A stretch of 64,000 nt of DNA from assembly GCF_900240405.1 (NCBI RefSeq), contig NZ_OEQK01000006.1, positions 203,525-267,524 on the forward strand, given 5' to 3'. The DNA comes from Salirhabdus sp. Marseille-P4669 (lineage in GTDB: Bacteria > Bacillota > Bacilli > Bacillales > Alkalibacillaceae). Both the position numbers and the translations under genes were made by a program. Each line of letters starts with the position of its first letter. Position 1 is the stretch's first letter. Below are positions 38,666 to 46,893 of this stretch, in pieces. The notes under the pieces are model-generated. The model saw only the letters and a list, made by a program, of their open reading frames with translations. It made no database searches and had not been told where the DNA came from.

Positions 38666-38674
38666 AAAATCCTC

Positions 38675-40402
38675 CTATTTACTCGGAACTATTCTTATTT
38701 CTTTTATCCATTCAGAAGGCCACCCTTGTGGTAGTAGTATTTGGTCAGCATCTCCTGCTAGTAAAGCCCCTGTTTTTGTATATTGCTTTTCAACTCTTCC
38801 TATATTTAAAATTTGTCCTTTAGGAACTTCTATTACTGCTTCAAACTCTCTAGTATTTTTCCAATCTGGAATTAAAGCAGCATCTATTTTCGCATTAATT
38901 CTATTACCAGCGGGCCTAGTTGTTACAAATGATCCATTTGCTTTTGATCCACCACCATATGTTCGGTAGAGAGTTATGTTTTCTTCAGTAATAACAGTCC
39001 TATAATTACTGTCAGTAAACGATTCTCTTATCCAATCAGGTAAATCCACTTTTTCAATTACCTTTACTTTGTCATCTATAATAGTAGAATACTTTCCAAA
39101 ATCAACACCATTACCAACCACATTCGCCCTAAACCAACTATAAAACTCCTTCGCCTTCCCCTTCAAATACCCAGTATCAAAAACATTTATATTCTTACTA
39201 GATATCCCACTCAACACCGGTACTTCCTTAAAATCTAACATTTGCTTCAGTACCGTCATACCACCAAGAACTTCATTTACTAGATTACTACCAAACTTCC
39301 GAACATTTTTAACTATTTCTACAGGGCTTAGTCTAACCCCTTCAAATGATTTGTTCGATTTTACCGTTTTATCAACATACTGCTTTAATTCGGCTTCTCT
39401 ATCGTTGATTTTCGTTAGTTTTGTAAACTTAGTTGCACCCGCCATCGGAATGAATGAGGAACCACTATAACCTATGGCGTACATCATCCCTTCCTCATCA
39501 ACCATTTCGGTAAAGCTATTTACCATATTCTCCACAACACCTTTAGGATCTTCAATCACTTGGATAAGGGCTTGTTTGTATGGTTGAAGTCGGTCGTATG
39601 CTTCTTGTTTTAAGAAGTCTGGTTCGATGGCGTCAGGGATAATGGCCGAAACTATGATAATGCCTGCATCTTCTGAAAGCCCGATTAGACCTTCGACTGT
39701 ATCCAACGCAAAGTCCACAAAACCCCTAAAAAGATCACCAGCACTCTCTAGAATACCAAAGGTGTCCCAAAATCCTTCCCAAAAGGTCGTATATTTATCT
39801 TTGATTACATCTGCTTTTCCTTTGTATTCATCATCCATATTTTCAAATGGTACAACCTTGGAATCATAAATCTTCCACATCTCAGCCATCTTGTTGTCAA
39901 GCCGCACTTTTGTATTTAAAATATCTTGACTAATACTTTCTATTCTCCCTTTATTGTATCGGCTAGCTTCTTTTTCTGCGTCGGATATATCATCCCAAAA
40001 CTTCCAATTACCTGGAGGATCATCCAGGGTCCGATAAAATGCTTTGGTTACATTGTTGGACATTCCGCTCTCTATTTCTCTTAAATTCTTTTTTATGTTG
40101 TTTCGATTTACTCGCATCATGGTGTACTTTTCCAGTGGATAGATGATGGATGTGGTGTCTGTGACGTAGTTTTCAAAGAGGGAGAGAAGGTCTTTAATTT
40201 GAATTTCGTATTCCTTTATATTTAGCTCGGAGGTTTTGATCTTGTCCTTCCAAGCATCAATGCTTTTCCCATAATTTGTTTCCACAAAGGAATCAATGTT
40301 GCTTAGGGAGTCCCGCATATTTCCCAGTGCTCCCTGATATTTATGGAGCTGATTGATAATATCCTCTAATATGCCGTAATTTATTTTTAAATCCGACTTC
40401 AT
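38675..40402 (-). CDS. Polymorphic toxin 1: LXG/WXG-like N-terminus with possible ADP-ribosyltransferase-like C-terminus
   Basis: 575 residues. Residues 1-110 are helical with a Trp turn (IDAWKDK), like LXG/WXG export domains of T7SS toxins; residues 200-330 have hydrophobic stretches (GILESAGDLFRGFVDFALDTV...). Residues 1-432 are about 97% identical to toxin 2. The last 143 residues are unique: LYRTYGG, then NGSFVTT and DQILLP could be the R, S/T and Q/E strands of an ART fold, but this is a weak, by-eye match. GGGGGGTGG precedes the ATG. No T7SS core gene is in the window. Confidence 0.75.
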   Translation of the reverse strand: MKSDLKINYGILEDIINQLHKYQGALGNMRDSLSNIDSFVETNYGKSIDAWKDKIKTSELNIKEYEIQIKDLLSLFENYVTDTTSIIYPLEKYTMMRVNRNNIKKNLREIESGMSNNVTKAFYRTLDDPPGNWKFWDDISDAEKEASRYNKGRIESISQDILNTKVRLDNKMAEMWKIYDSKVVPFENMDDEYKGKADVIKDKYTTFWEGFWDTFGILESAGDLFRGFVDFALDTVEGLIGLSEDAGIIIVSAIIPDAIEPDFLKQEAYDRLQPYKQALIQVIEDPKGVVENMVNSFTEMVDEEGMMYAIGYSGSSFIPMAGATKFTKLTKINDREAELKQYVDKTVKSNKSFEGVRLSPVEIVKNVRKFGSNLVNEVLGGMTVLKQMLDFKEVPVLSGISSKNINVFDTGYLKGKAKEFYSWFRANVVGNGVDFGKYSTIIDDKVKVIEKVDLPDWIRESFTDSNYRTVITEENITLYRTYGGGSKANGSFVTTRPAGNRINAKIDAALIPDWKNTREFEAVIEVPKGQILNIGRVEKQYTKTGALLAGDADQILLPQGWPSEWIKEIRIVPSK

Positions 40403-40527
40403 CCAGGTTCCACCCCCCAGTCTACAATTCCGAACCTCTTATTATATGTAAATAGTAATTCCAAAAATATACAATTACAATATTACTATGTGACTATTTT
40501 GGGGTGGGAGGAATGGACTAAGGATGG
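39107..40527. repeat. 1.42-kb tandem duplication, copy 1 (toxin N-terminus plus promoter)
   Basis: Almost identical to 41845-43270, covering codons 1-432 and about 125 bases of upstream DNA including the ribosome-binding site. Identity breaks abruptly on one side at the start of the C-terminal toxin domain and on the other at about 40527. Confidence 0.85.
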
Positions 40528-40533
40528 TTTTTT

Positions 40534-40597
40534 AGACGTTAAATATTTGTCCTATTCATTATCTTAACGTGGCATTAGGAGTTTTACAGAAAATCTT
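40534..40597. repeat. 64-bp imperfect direct repeat, right copy
   Basis: Pairs with 37757-37820 without gaps (53 of 64 bases). It begins a few bases beyond the end of the duplicated toxin promoter block. Confidence 0.75.
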
Positions 40598-40676
40598 CCT
40601 TATATTTTTTTCCTTGCCCTACACATATCAGTCATAAAAATAAATCTTTTCTTATCAAGATTAAATGATTAAAATC

Positions 40677-40711
40677 AAAAAAACTCGAATGGCAAAGCCA
40701 ATCAAGTTTTT
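40677..40711 (-). terminator. Hairpin terminator downstream of the ankyrin immunity gene
   Basis: On the minus strand AAAAACTTGATTGGC pairs with GCCATTCGAGTTTTT (one or two mismatches), followed by TTTGATTTT. It lies about 85 bases past the stop codon at 40797. The rest of the 394-base gap 40403-40796 holds the toxin 1 promoter region and the 64-bp repeat. Confidence 0.7.
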
Positions 40712-40796
40712 CCTTCAACTATATTTCTAATATATTTAAATCCAGCAAGAATTCACCAAAATAGTTAGCTGATATTTTATATGTTTGAAAACTTTT

Positions 40797-41306
40797 TTAT
40801 TCTCTTTCCTTTATTTTCTTCTTTAAATATTCAGCTATTTCTGTTTGTCCAAATTGTCTAGCATACTCATATGCATCCATATTTTTAATATTCTCTCCAG
40901 TATATTTAATGGAAATATCTATTCCTTTTTCAACTAAAAACTCAACTACTTCTTTGTGTCCACCATAAATCGCTCCAAATAAAGGATTTCTTTTTGCTAA
41001 GCTTACATCTAATTCTGCACCGTGTTCTATTAAATACTTTACTATTTCTAAATGCCCCTCTCCTGCTGCCAAATTTAGTGCGGAAGCATCAAAGGTTCCA
41101 CCTCTAGCATTAATATCTATACCTTTATCAATTAGATACTCAACTATTTCGAGGTGTCCCTTCTTAGCAGCTACATGTAACCATGTACCAAATGAAGTTT
41201 GGGTATTTAAAATTTCATTATTGTCTCCTATTAATTGTTTTAATTTATTGATATCACCTATTTTAATTGCATTCCTTATTGCCTTTTTTATACTATTTTG
41301 TTCCAA
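40797..41306 (-). CDS. Ankyrin-repeat protein, candidate immunity protein for toxin 2
   Basis: A 169-residue protein with four or five ankyrin repeats (GTWLHVAAKKGHLEIVEYLIDKG, SALNLAAGEGHLEIVKYLIEHG, NPLFGAIYGGHKEVVEFLVEKG are their cores, given as regions from about residue 38 to 160). It starts 22 bases after toxin 2. Ankyrin proteins are a known class of immunity partners for polymorphic nuclease toxins; here that role is inferred from position. Confidence 0.8.
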   Translation of the reverse strand: MEQNSIKKAIRNAIKIGDINKLKQLIGDNNEILNTQTSFGTWLHVAAKKGHLEIVEYLIDKGIDINARGGTFDASALNLAAGEGHLEIVKYLIEHGAELDVSLAKRNPLFGAIYGGHKEVVEFLVEKGIDISIKYTGENIKNMDAYEYARQFGQTEIAEYLKKKIKERE

Positions 41307-41328
41307 AACATACCCTCCTTTAATTCTA

Positions 41329-43140
41329 CTATCTTCTACTAGCTAATATACCTAATTCTTTAAGGGTTTCAATCATGTCGTCAATGTCACCACCCTCAAA
41401 TTCAACAGCCCTTAACCGATTAACTACTTCTTCTAAAGCATCAAGACTATGTTGTCCTACTATGGCATTTGGTGCCCAAACAAGATTTTCTTCCCCAATT
41501 ATTGGATCTATCCCGTACCTTCTTAATATTTCCTGACCTTCTCGAACTAGTTCTTGCTGCTTCTGACCAAGACCTTTTTTAAATAGAATGTGGTGTGCAT
41601 GGGGATTTATCATATCAGTAGGCGGGTTACCTATTAGTCCTCTAAGATACTTACCAAAATCCATTTTAATTAATACTTCATCATATTCTTTAGTAATTCC
41701 TAATTTAGACATCTTTTTTCTTATTTCAGACAGCTCATCTACAGTAAATGTATTATTCTGAATAGCATTTTTAAGCTTATTCATCTTAGTGGAATCTACT
41801 TTCCCATTCACAACTATATTATTAAGATAGTCATTTACACTCTTACCATTTCCAACTACATTGGCCCTAAACCAACTATAAAACTCCTTCGCCTTCCCCT
41901 TCAAATACCCAGTATCAAAAACATTTATATTCTTACTAGATATCCCACTCAACACCGGTACTTCCTTAGAATCTAACATGCGCTGCAGTGCCGTCATACC
42001 ACCAAGAACTTCATTTACTAGATTACTACCAAACTTCCGAACATTTTTAACTATTTCTACAGGGCTTAGTCTAACACCTTCAAATGATTTGTTCGATTTT
42101 ACCGTTTTATCAACATACTGCTTTAATTCGGCTTCTCTATCGTTGATCTTCGTTAGTTTTGTAAACTTAGTTGCACCCGCCATCGGAATGAATGAGGAAC
42201 CACTATAGCCTATTGCGTACATCATCCCTTCCTCTTCAACCATTTCGGTAAAGCTATTTACCATATTCTCCACGACACCTTTTGGATCTTCAATCACTTG
42301 GATAAGGGCTTGTTTGTATGGTTGAAGTCGGTCGTATGCTTCTTGTTTTAAGAAGTCTGGTTCGATGGCGTCAGGGATAATGGCCGAAACTATGATAATG
42401 CCTGCATCTTCTGAAAGGGCGATAAGACCTTCGACTGTATCCAACGCAAAGTCCACAATTCCCCTAAAAAGATCACCAGCACTCTCTAATATGCCAAAGG
42501 TGTCCCAAAATCCTTCCCAAAAGGTCGTATATTTATCTTTGATTACATCTGCTTTTCCTTTGTATTCATCATCCATATTTTCAAATGGTACAACCTTGGA
42601 ATCATAAATCTTCCACATCTCAGCCATTTTGTTGTCAAGCCGCATTTTGGTGTTTAGAATATCTTGACTAATACTTTCTATTCTCCCTTTATTGTATCGA
42701 CTTGCTTCTTTTTCTGCGTCGGATATATCATCCCAAAACTTCCAATTACCCGGAGGATCATCCAAGGTCCGATAAAATGCTTTGGTTACATTGTTGGACA
42801 TTCCGCTCTCTATTTCTCTTAAATTCTTTTTTATGTTATTTCGATTTACTCGCATCATGATGTACTTTTCCAGTGGATAGATAATGGATGTGGTGTCTGT
42901 GACGTAGTTTTCAAAGAGGGAGAGAAGGTCTTTTATTTGGATTTCGTATTCCTTTATATTTAGCTCGGAGGTTTTAATTTTATCCTTCCAAGCATCAATA
43001 CTTTCCCCATAATTTGTTTCCACAAAGGAATCAATGTTGCTTAGGGCTTCCCGCATATTACCCAGTGCCCCCTGATATTTATGGAGCTGATTGATAATAT
43101 CCTCTAATATGCCGTAATTTATTTTTAAATCCGACTTCAT
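41329..43140 (-). CDS. Polymorphic toxin 2: LXG/WXG-like N-terminus with AHH-type nuclease C-terminus
   Basis: 603 residues. Residues 1-432 are shared with toxin 1 (about 12 differences). The unique 171-residue tail ends in an AHH nuclease domain (HNH/EndoVII superfamily): NPHAHHILFKKG near residue 525 carries the AHH motif, followed by ENLVWAPN and GQHSLDALE with a further His. The helical N-terminus is the likely T7SS export signal. The adjacent ankyrin gene is the likely cognate immunity gene. Target (DNA or RNA) cannot be told. Confidence 0.82.
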   Translation of the reverse strand: MKSDLKINYGILEDIINQLHKYQGALGNMREALSNIDSFVETNYGESIDAWKDKIKTSELNIKEYEIQIKDLLSLFENYVTDTTSIIYPLEKYIMMRVNRNNIKKNLREIESGMSNNVTKAFYRTLDDPPGNWKFWDDISDAEKEASRYNKGRIESISQDILNTKMRLDNKMAEMWKIYDSKVVPFENMDDEYKGKADVIKDKYTTFWEGFWDTFGILESAGDLFRGIVDFALDTVEGLIALSEDAGIIIVSAIIPDAIEPDFLKQEAYDRLQPYKQALIQVIEDPKGVVENMVNSFTEMVEEEGMMYAIGYSGSSFIPMAGATKFTKLTKINDREAELKQYVDKTVKSNKSFEGVRLSPVEIVKNVRKFGSNLVNEVLGGMTALQRMLDSKEVPVLSGISSKNINVFDTGYLKGKAKEFYSWFRANVVGNGKSVNDYLNNIVVNGKVDSTKMNKLKNAIQNNTFTVDELSEIRKKMSKLGITKEYDEVLIKMDFGKYLRGLIGNPPTDMINPHAHHILFKKGLGQKQQELVREGQEILRRYGIDPIIGEENLVWAPNAIVGQHSLDALEEVVNRLRAVEFEGGDIDDMIETLKELGILASRR

Positions 43141-43270
43141 TCAGGTTCCACCCCCATTCTACAATTCCGAACGTCTTATTATATGTAAATAGTAATTCCA
43201 AAAATATACAATTACAACATTACTATGTAACTATTTTGGGGGTGGGAGGAATTGACTAAGGATGGTTTTT
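41845..43270. repeat. 1.42-kb tandem duplication, copy 2 (toxin N-terminus plus promoter)
   Basis: Near-identical to 39107-40527, in the same orientation. The low divergence points to recent duplication or to ongoing gene conversion that keeps the export part uniform while tails differ. Confidence 0.85.
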
Positions 43271-43344
43271 ATTCGTTTGTTTTGTGAGTATTAAGTATTA
43301 ATCATTTAATAATGGTTATTTTTTTATAGTGTACTCGATTAATC

Positions 43345-43430
43345 ATTCAGAATGTAAGGATAATTCAATAGTTAACTCCAATAATTCAACAGTAGAGGTA
43401 GATATTCATTCAACGAAACGAGTTTATTCT
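43345..43430. repeat. Short degenerate ATTCAA repeat (locus D)
   Basis: Four or five units start ATTCAGAATG, ATTCAATAG, ATTCAACAG, ATTCATTCAACG at steps of 18, 21 and 20-24 bases. Same unit start as the arrays at 30790 and 21760, but short. Confidence 0.45.
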
Positions 43431-43451
43431 ATTATGCAGTCAAAATAAAAA

Positions 43452-43489
43452 AGTGTAGTAAGAAAAACGAGCGTTTCTCTTACTACACT
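43452..43489 (-). terminator. Rho-independent terminator after the chemoreceptor gene
   Basis: Perfect 12-bp stem AGTGTAGTAAGA / TCTTACTACACT plus inner pairs, followed on the minus strand by TTTTTTATTTTG; 17 bases past the stop codon. Confidence 0.92.
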
Positions 43490-43506
43490 AGGTTCAATAT
43501 GTCACT

Positions 43507-45252
43507 TTACAATTTAAACTGCTGTATTAAACCATTTAATTTTTCAGCAAGGTTTGCTAGTTCATCAGAGCTTGATGCAACCTCTTCCATTGAACTGCTT
43601 GTTTGCTGTGCGGAAGCTGAAGTTTGTTCTACACCTGCAGCTGATTCTTCTGAAATCGAAGCAATTTCTTCTATGGATGCATTCATTTCTTGGCTTGTAG
43701 ATCGAATCATAGCTAGGTTATCACTGACTGTCTGTATATTTGTAGACATTTCTTTAACCGCATCATTAATTTTACCAAAGGTTTCTCCGGTAGTTTTAAT
43801 TTGGTTGGTACCTACTTCCACTTCCGTATATCCATTTTGTAATGATTGAACAACTTCTGAAGTATCAGCTTGTATTCCTCCAACGATTTGAGTGATATCC
43901 TTAACAGAATCCGCAACCTGTTCAGCTAGTTTTCGAACCTCATCAGCTACTACAGCAAACCCTTTGCCATGTTCTCCAGCTCGAGCTGCCTCAATAGCCG
44001 CATTAAGTGCTAACAAATTGGTTTGTTCTGCTACATCCCTAATAACAACGACTAGTTTTGATATCTCATTAGACTGCATCGCTAACTGTTGTACTTTGCT
44101 AACGGATTCTTGGACTATTTGATCAATCTTTGTCATTTGTTGAACGGATTGAATCATCAATTGAGATCCATCACCTGTTAATTCCAATACCACATTAGAA
44201 GATTGATGGATTTTTTCTCCATTTTCGTTTGCCTCTTCAACATTCTCTACATAAGTGCCCATTGCAGAGGAAAGATCACTGGCATTATTAGCTTGAGATT
44301 CCGTACCAGATGCAATTTCCTCCATTGTTGTAGCAATTTGCTCTGCGCCTACTTTTACCTCATTTGCAGATTGAGTAAGCTCTTCACTATGACCAGACAT
44401 TAATTGAGACGCATCCGAAATATTCTTGATCATGCTCTTAAGCTTACTTTGTAGATTGTTCATACCATTTGCTAGCTGGCCTACTTCATCATTTGTTTTA
44501 ATTTCTAACAGTTCTGGAGTTAAATCACCATCTGATATCTGTTCCATTTGTTCCGTTACCTTTTTAATCGGGTTTGAAATTTTAGTAGCAAAAAGCCAAA
44601 TAATAAGTGTTCCTAGAATTAATGTAATACCTATTATAATTACATTAAATAATAAAATCTCATTCGCAGGTTGATTGAAATCCATCATGTAAGTCCCGGC
44701 AACAACTACCCAATCCCATTCTGGATAGGCTTTTGAAAAGGTCACTTTTTCTTCAATTTGTTCACTATTTGGTAATGGATACGTATAAAATGTAAATCCA
44801 CCACCATTCATACCTTTCTCTATGTACTCTCTAGCATAGTATTTGCCGTCTGAATCTTTGTTGTCCCAAGAGTTCCCTCCTTCATTGGTGGGATGGGCAA
44901 CCAAGTTCGCTTTACTATCCGCAATAAATAAATAGCCATTTTCACCTAAATCAAAGCGTTCATTAATTGGTCGTGTTCCATCATCTTGCATGCTTCCTAA
45001 GATAGCTATTTTAACTTTTTCTTGTGCTTCTTTTAATGAAAGATCTCCATTCTCAACTTGCTCATTTAGTAAATCCATTAATTCAATAGTGTGCTCTACA
45101 CTATTCTTCAAATTTGTTTTTCCTAATTCATCTAAACTAGTACTGCTTTTTTCAAAACTTAATAAACCCAAGGTTATCATCGGTATCGACACAAGTAAGA
45201 TCGATACAATTATTAATTTTCTTTTAATCGTTTTCGTAAATAAAGATTTCAT
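43507..45252 (-). CDS. Methyl-accepting chemotaxis protein with Cache sensor
   Basis: 581 residues: membrane segment 1 (about 13-32), extracellular Cache domain (about 35-195, with [22 protein letters not shown] typical of the fold), membrane segment 2 (about 200-222), HAMP (about 222-275) and the cytoplasmic signalling domain with hairpin tip [19 protein letters not shown]. Ligand unknown; Cache domains bind small organic ligands. Expression is probably set by the c-di-GMP riboswitch 145-260 bases upstream. It lies at the edge of the flagellar cluster. Confidence 0.95.
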   Translation of the reverse strand: MKSLFTKTIKRKLIIVSILLVSIPMITLGLLSFEKSSTSLDELGKTNLKNSVEHTIELMDLLNEQVENGDLSLKEAQEKVKIAILGSMQDDGTRPINERFDLGENGYLFIADSKANLVAHPTNEGGNSWDNKDSDGKYYAREYIEKGMNGGGFTFYTYPLPNSEQIEEKVTFSKAYPEWDWVVVAGTYMMDFNQPANEILLFNVIIIGITLILGTLIIWLFATKISNPIKKVTEQMEQISDGDLTPELLEIKTNDEVGQLANGMNNLQSKLKSMIKNISDASQLMSGHSEELTQSANEVKVGAEQIATTMEEIASGTESQANNASDLSSAMGTYVENVEEANENGEKIHQSSNVVLELTGDGSQLMIQSVQQMTKIDQIVQESVSKVQQLAMQSNEISKLVVVIRDVAEQTNLLALNAAIEAARAGEHGKGFAVVADEVRKLAEQVADSVKDITQIVGGIQADTSEVVQSLQNGYTEVEVGTNQIKTTGETFGKINDAVKEMSTNIQTVSDNLAMIRSTSQEMNASIEEIASISEESAAGVEQTSASAQQTSSSMEEVASSSDELANLAEKLNGLIQQFKL

Positions 45253-45394
45253 ATCTATAACACCATCCTATATTCAATTAATATTACTGAACTGCTATCT
45301 TTTAATGAATCAACGCTAAGGAATCTCTGATTCAAATATGTTATATCTATTAAACTTATTAAAATCTATTAACATAAAATCTCTTCCTCCCAAT

Positions 45395-45426
45395 CAAAAA
45401 AAGCCTAAGCGAAATAAGCTTAGGCT
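45395..45426 (-). terminator. Riboswitch-linked rho-independent terminator upstream of the chemoreceptor gene
   Basis: Stem AGCCTAAGC / GCTTAGGCT with a short loop and T7 on the minus strand, 11 bases after the c-di-GMP aptamer and before the coding region. Probably the expression platform. Confidence 0.9.
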
Positions 45427-45436
45427 AATATACGCT

Positions 45437-45510
45437 CGCAACCCGGCTACCATAGTAAATACCTTAGGCCCGTGGTTTTGCGTCCTTGCCTTTCGACAAG
45501 TTTGCCATAT
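45437..45510 (-). ncRNA. Class-I cyclic di-GMP riboswitch (GEMM) aptamer
   Basis: The minus strand has the conserved GEMM blocks in order: ATGGCAAAC, GAAA tetraloop, GGACGCAAA, CCACGGGCCTAAGG, then TATGGTAGCCGGGTTGC. The tetraloop and receptor arrangement and the 'CGCAAA-CC...GGCCTAAGG...GGTAGCCGGGTT' core are diagnostic. The aptamer is followed by a strong terminator, so c-di-GMP would decide read-through into the chemoreceptor gene. Whether ligand turns it on or off cannot be read safely. Confidence 0.93.
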
Positions 45511-45575
45511 TTATATTTTCATCAAACATTCTTCATATTACAACAATTTTTGATAATATCCAAGTCTTTTTTACT

Positions 45576-45610
45576 ATTATATCACGATTTTTACGTGGGT
45601 ATATATACCC
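45576..45610 (-). promoter_or_regulatory. Possible promoter and palindrome upstream of the riboswitch
   Basis: A TATAAT (minus, 45576-45581) lies about 65 bases before the aptamer, a fitting place for the leader's -10, but without a good -35. Just upstream is a perfect 14-base palindrome GGGTATATATACCC (45597-45610) that could be an operator. Confidence 0.4.
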
Positions 45611-45703
45611 AAGTGAATTACCGATTAAAATTATTTTAAATAGTTGCGTTATTTTCAAAAGACAAGTTAACTCTTGGAAGTCTACCTAGTCCAATTTACA
45701 AAC

Positions 45704-45741
45704 AAAAAGCTCCTATTACAAAACTCATAATAGAAACTTTT
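45704..45741 (-). terminator. Rho-independent terminator at the end of the fliD operon
   Basis: On the minus strand AAAGTTTCTATTA pairs with TAATAGGAGCTTT (three wobbles) around a 9-base loop and runs into TTTTTG; about 10 bases past the stop codon at 45751. Confidence 0.75.
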
Positions 45742-45750
45742 CCAATTAAA

Positions 45751-46113
45751 TTATTGAAGTACATAAGGCTTGATTTGTGTATCGATATCCTGCTTCCAAT
45801 CTTGAAATGAAGGGATAATGTTTTCTTTCAATAACTGCTGCTTATCTTGTCCATCTTCAAACCACTTTGCCATTTGTTGTACAACGGACTCAAATTGATC
45901 GGTGTGCTTTAAATCAATTAAGCTTGTGATTTGTGGATGGCATAGATTGACTTGTTGTGCTGCGTTTACTAGGTCAACGTAGACTGTGTTGGCAATATCT
46001 GATTGATTTATAGATGATATATTTACTAAATATTGAAAAGCTAGCTCCATACTTTCTAGTAGCCTGTCATATTTTTGTATGAAAATAATTTGATTAGGAT
46101 GAAGATTTTTCAA
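45751..46113 (-). CDS. Unknown 120-residue protein at the end of the fliD-fliS-fliT operon
   Basis: A helical protein (start MKNLHPNQIIFIQKYDRLL) without signal peptide or known motif. It starts 8 bases after the fliT stop codon and is followed by the operon's terminator, so it is co-transcribed with late flagellar genes from the sigma-D promoter at 49165. Not part of the B. subtilis operon. Helical build would fit an export chaperone or regulator, but that is only a guess. Confidence 0.7.
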   Translation of the reverse strand: MKNLHPNQIIFIQKYDRLLESMELAFQYLVNISSINQSDIANTVYVDLVNAAQQVNLCHPQITSLIDLKHTDQFESVVQQMAKWFEDGQDKQQLLKENIIPSFQDWKQDIDTQIKPYVLQ

Positions 46114-46121
46114 GTTATCAC

Positions 46122-46475
46122 CTAGTTCTTTTTATCAAAAAACATACCATCTACAGTAGAAACATTTTGATAAGGATTTACATATTTCCTGTTATTACGT
46201 TTTTTATTCTGGATGTCTTTCATTGATCCTTTAAGTCCACTTAATAAGCGTTGTAACACTTCTTGAATTTGTTGATCCATTACCAAAATCTCTTTACCTA
46301 AATTCATTTCTTTTTCTGTAAATGGTGGTTTAATAGCTTTTAATAGTTCATCCCGTTCATTAACAAAGATTGTTATTTCTGATATTAGTTCTTCACGATC
46401 CTTCTCAGTACTATCTTGTTTCAATTGTTCATGCAGATTCGCTGTTTTTTCGTGCAATTGTATTACTGCACTCAT
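46122..46475 (-). CDS. fliT: FliT-like flagellar export chaperone
   Basis: A 117-residue helical protein (heptad-like helices 5-95) with the C-terminal tail YVNPYQNVSTVDGMFFDKK found in bacillar FliT proteins. FliT binds the cap protein FliD before export. Its ATG overlaps the fliS stop codon (TAATG), showing coupling. Assignment rests on position and tail motif. Confidence 0.8.
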   Translation of the reverse strand: MSAVIQLHEKTANLHEQLKQDSTEKDREELISEITIFVNERDELLKAIKPPFTEKEMNLGKEILVMDQQIQEVLQRLLSGLKGSMKDIQNKKRNNRKYVNPYQNVSTVDGMFFDKKN

Positions 46476-46882
46476 TAAGCATTTCCACCTTGACCATATT
46501 GTTTTTTACGTGCTATTTGAATAACTTCTTTCCAAGTATCTCGGAATTCTGTTACAAGACCGGACACTTCGTCAAGTATAGTAGCGTCATTCTTGAAATT
46601 TGCTTCTAACAATCTACGGTTCATATATTCATATAATGGCATAATTTCTTTTGAGATTTCTACGTCCGTTCTTAGAGTAGCCATTAGCTCTTGAATAATC
46701 CGTTGCGCCTTTTGTATATTTACGTTTTTCGCTTCAATTTTTTTCTCTGCCATAGCTGTTTTTGCTTGTTTAATAAACTTAATGCAGCCATTATAAAGCA
46801 TTAACGTTAATTCCCCTGGGGACGCCGTGCTCACTGCATTATTTGCGTACACTTGCTGTTTTGCAGAATATATATTAGACAT
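46475..46882 (-). CDS. fliS: Flagellin export chaperone FliS
   Basis: A 135-residue four-helix protein starting MSNIYSAKQQVYANNAV with SPGELTLMLYNGCIKF near residue 20-36, the FliS signature. It binds the C-terminus of flagellin and, in B. subtilis, works with FliW/CsrA feedback. AGGAG precedes the ATG; it follows fliD by 11 bases. Confidence 0.95.
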   Translation of the reverse strand: MSNIYSAKQQVYANNAVSTASPGELTLMLYNGCIKFIKQAKTAMAEKKIEAKNVNIQKAQRIIQELMATLRTDVEISKEIMPLYEYMNRRLLEANFKNDATILDEVSGLVTEFRDTWKEVIQIARKKQYGQGGNA

Positions 46883-46893
46883 AATTACACTCC

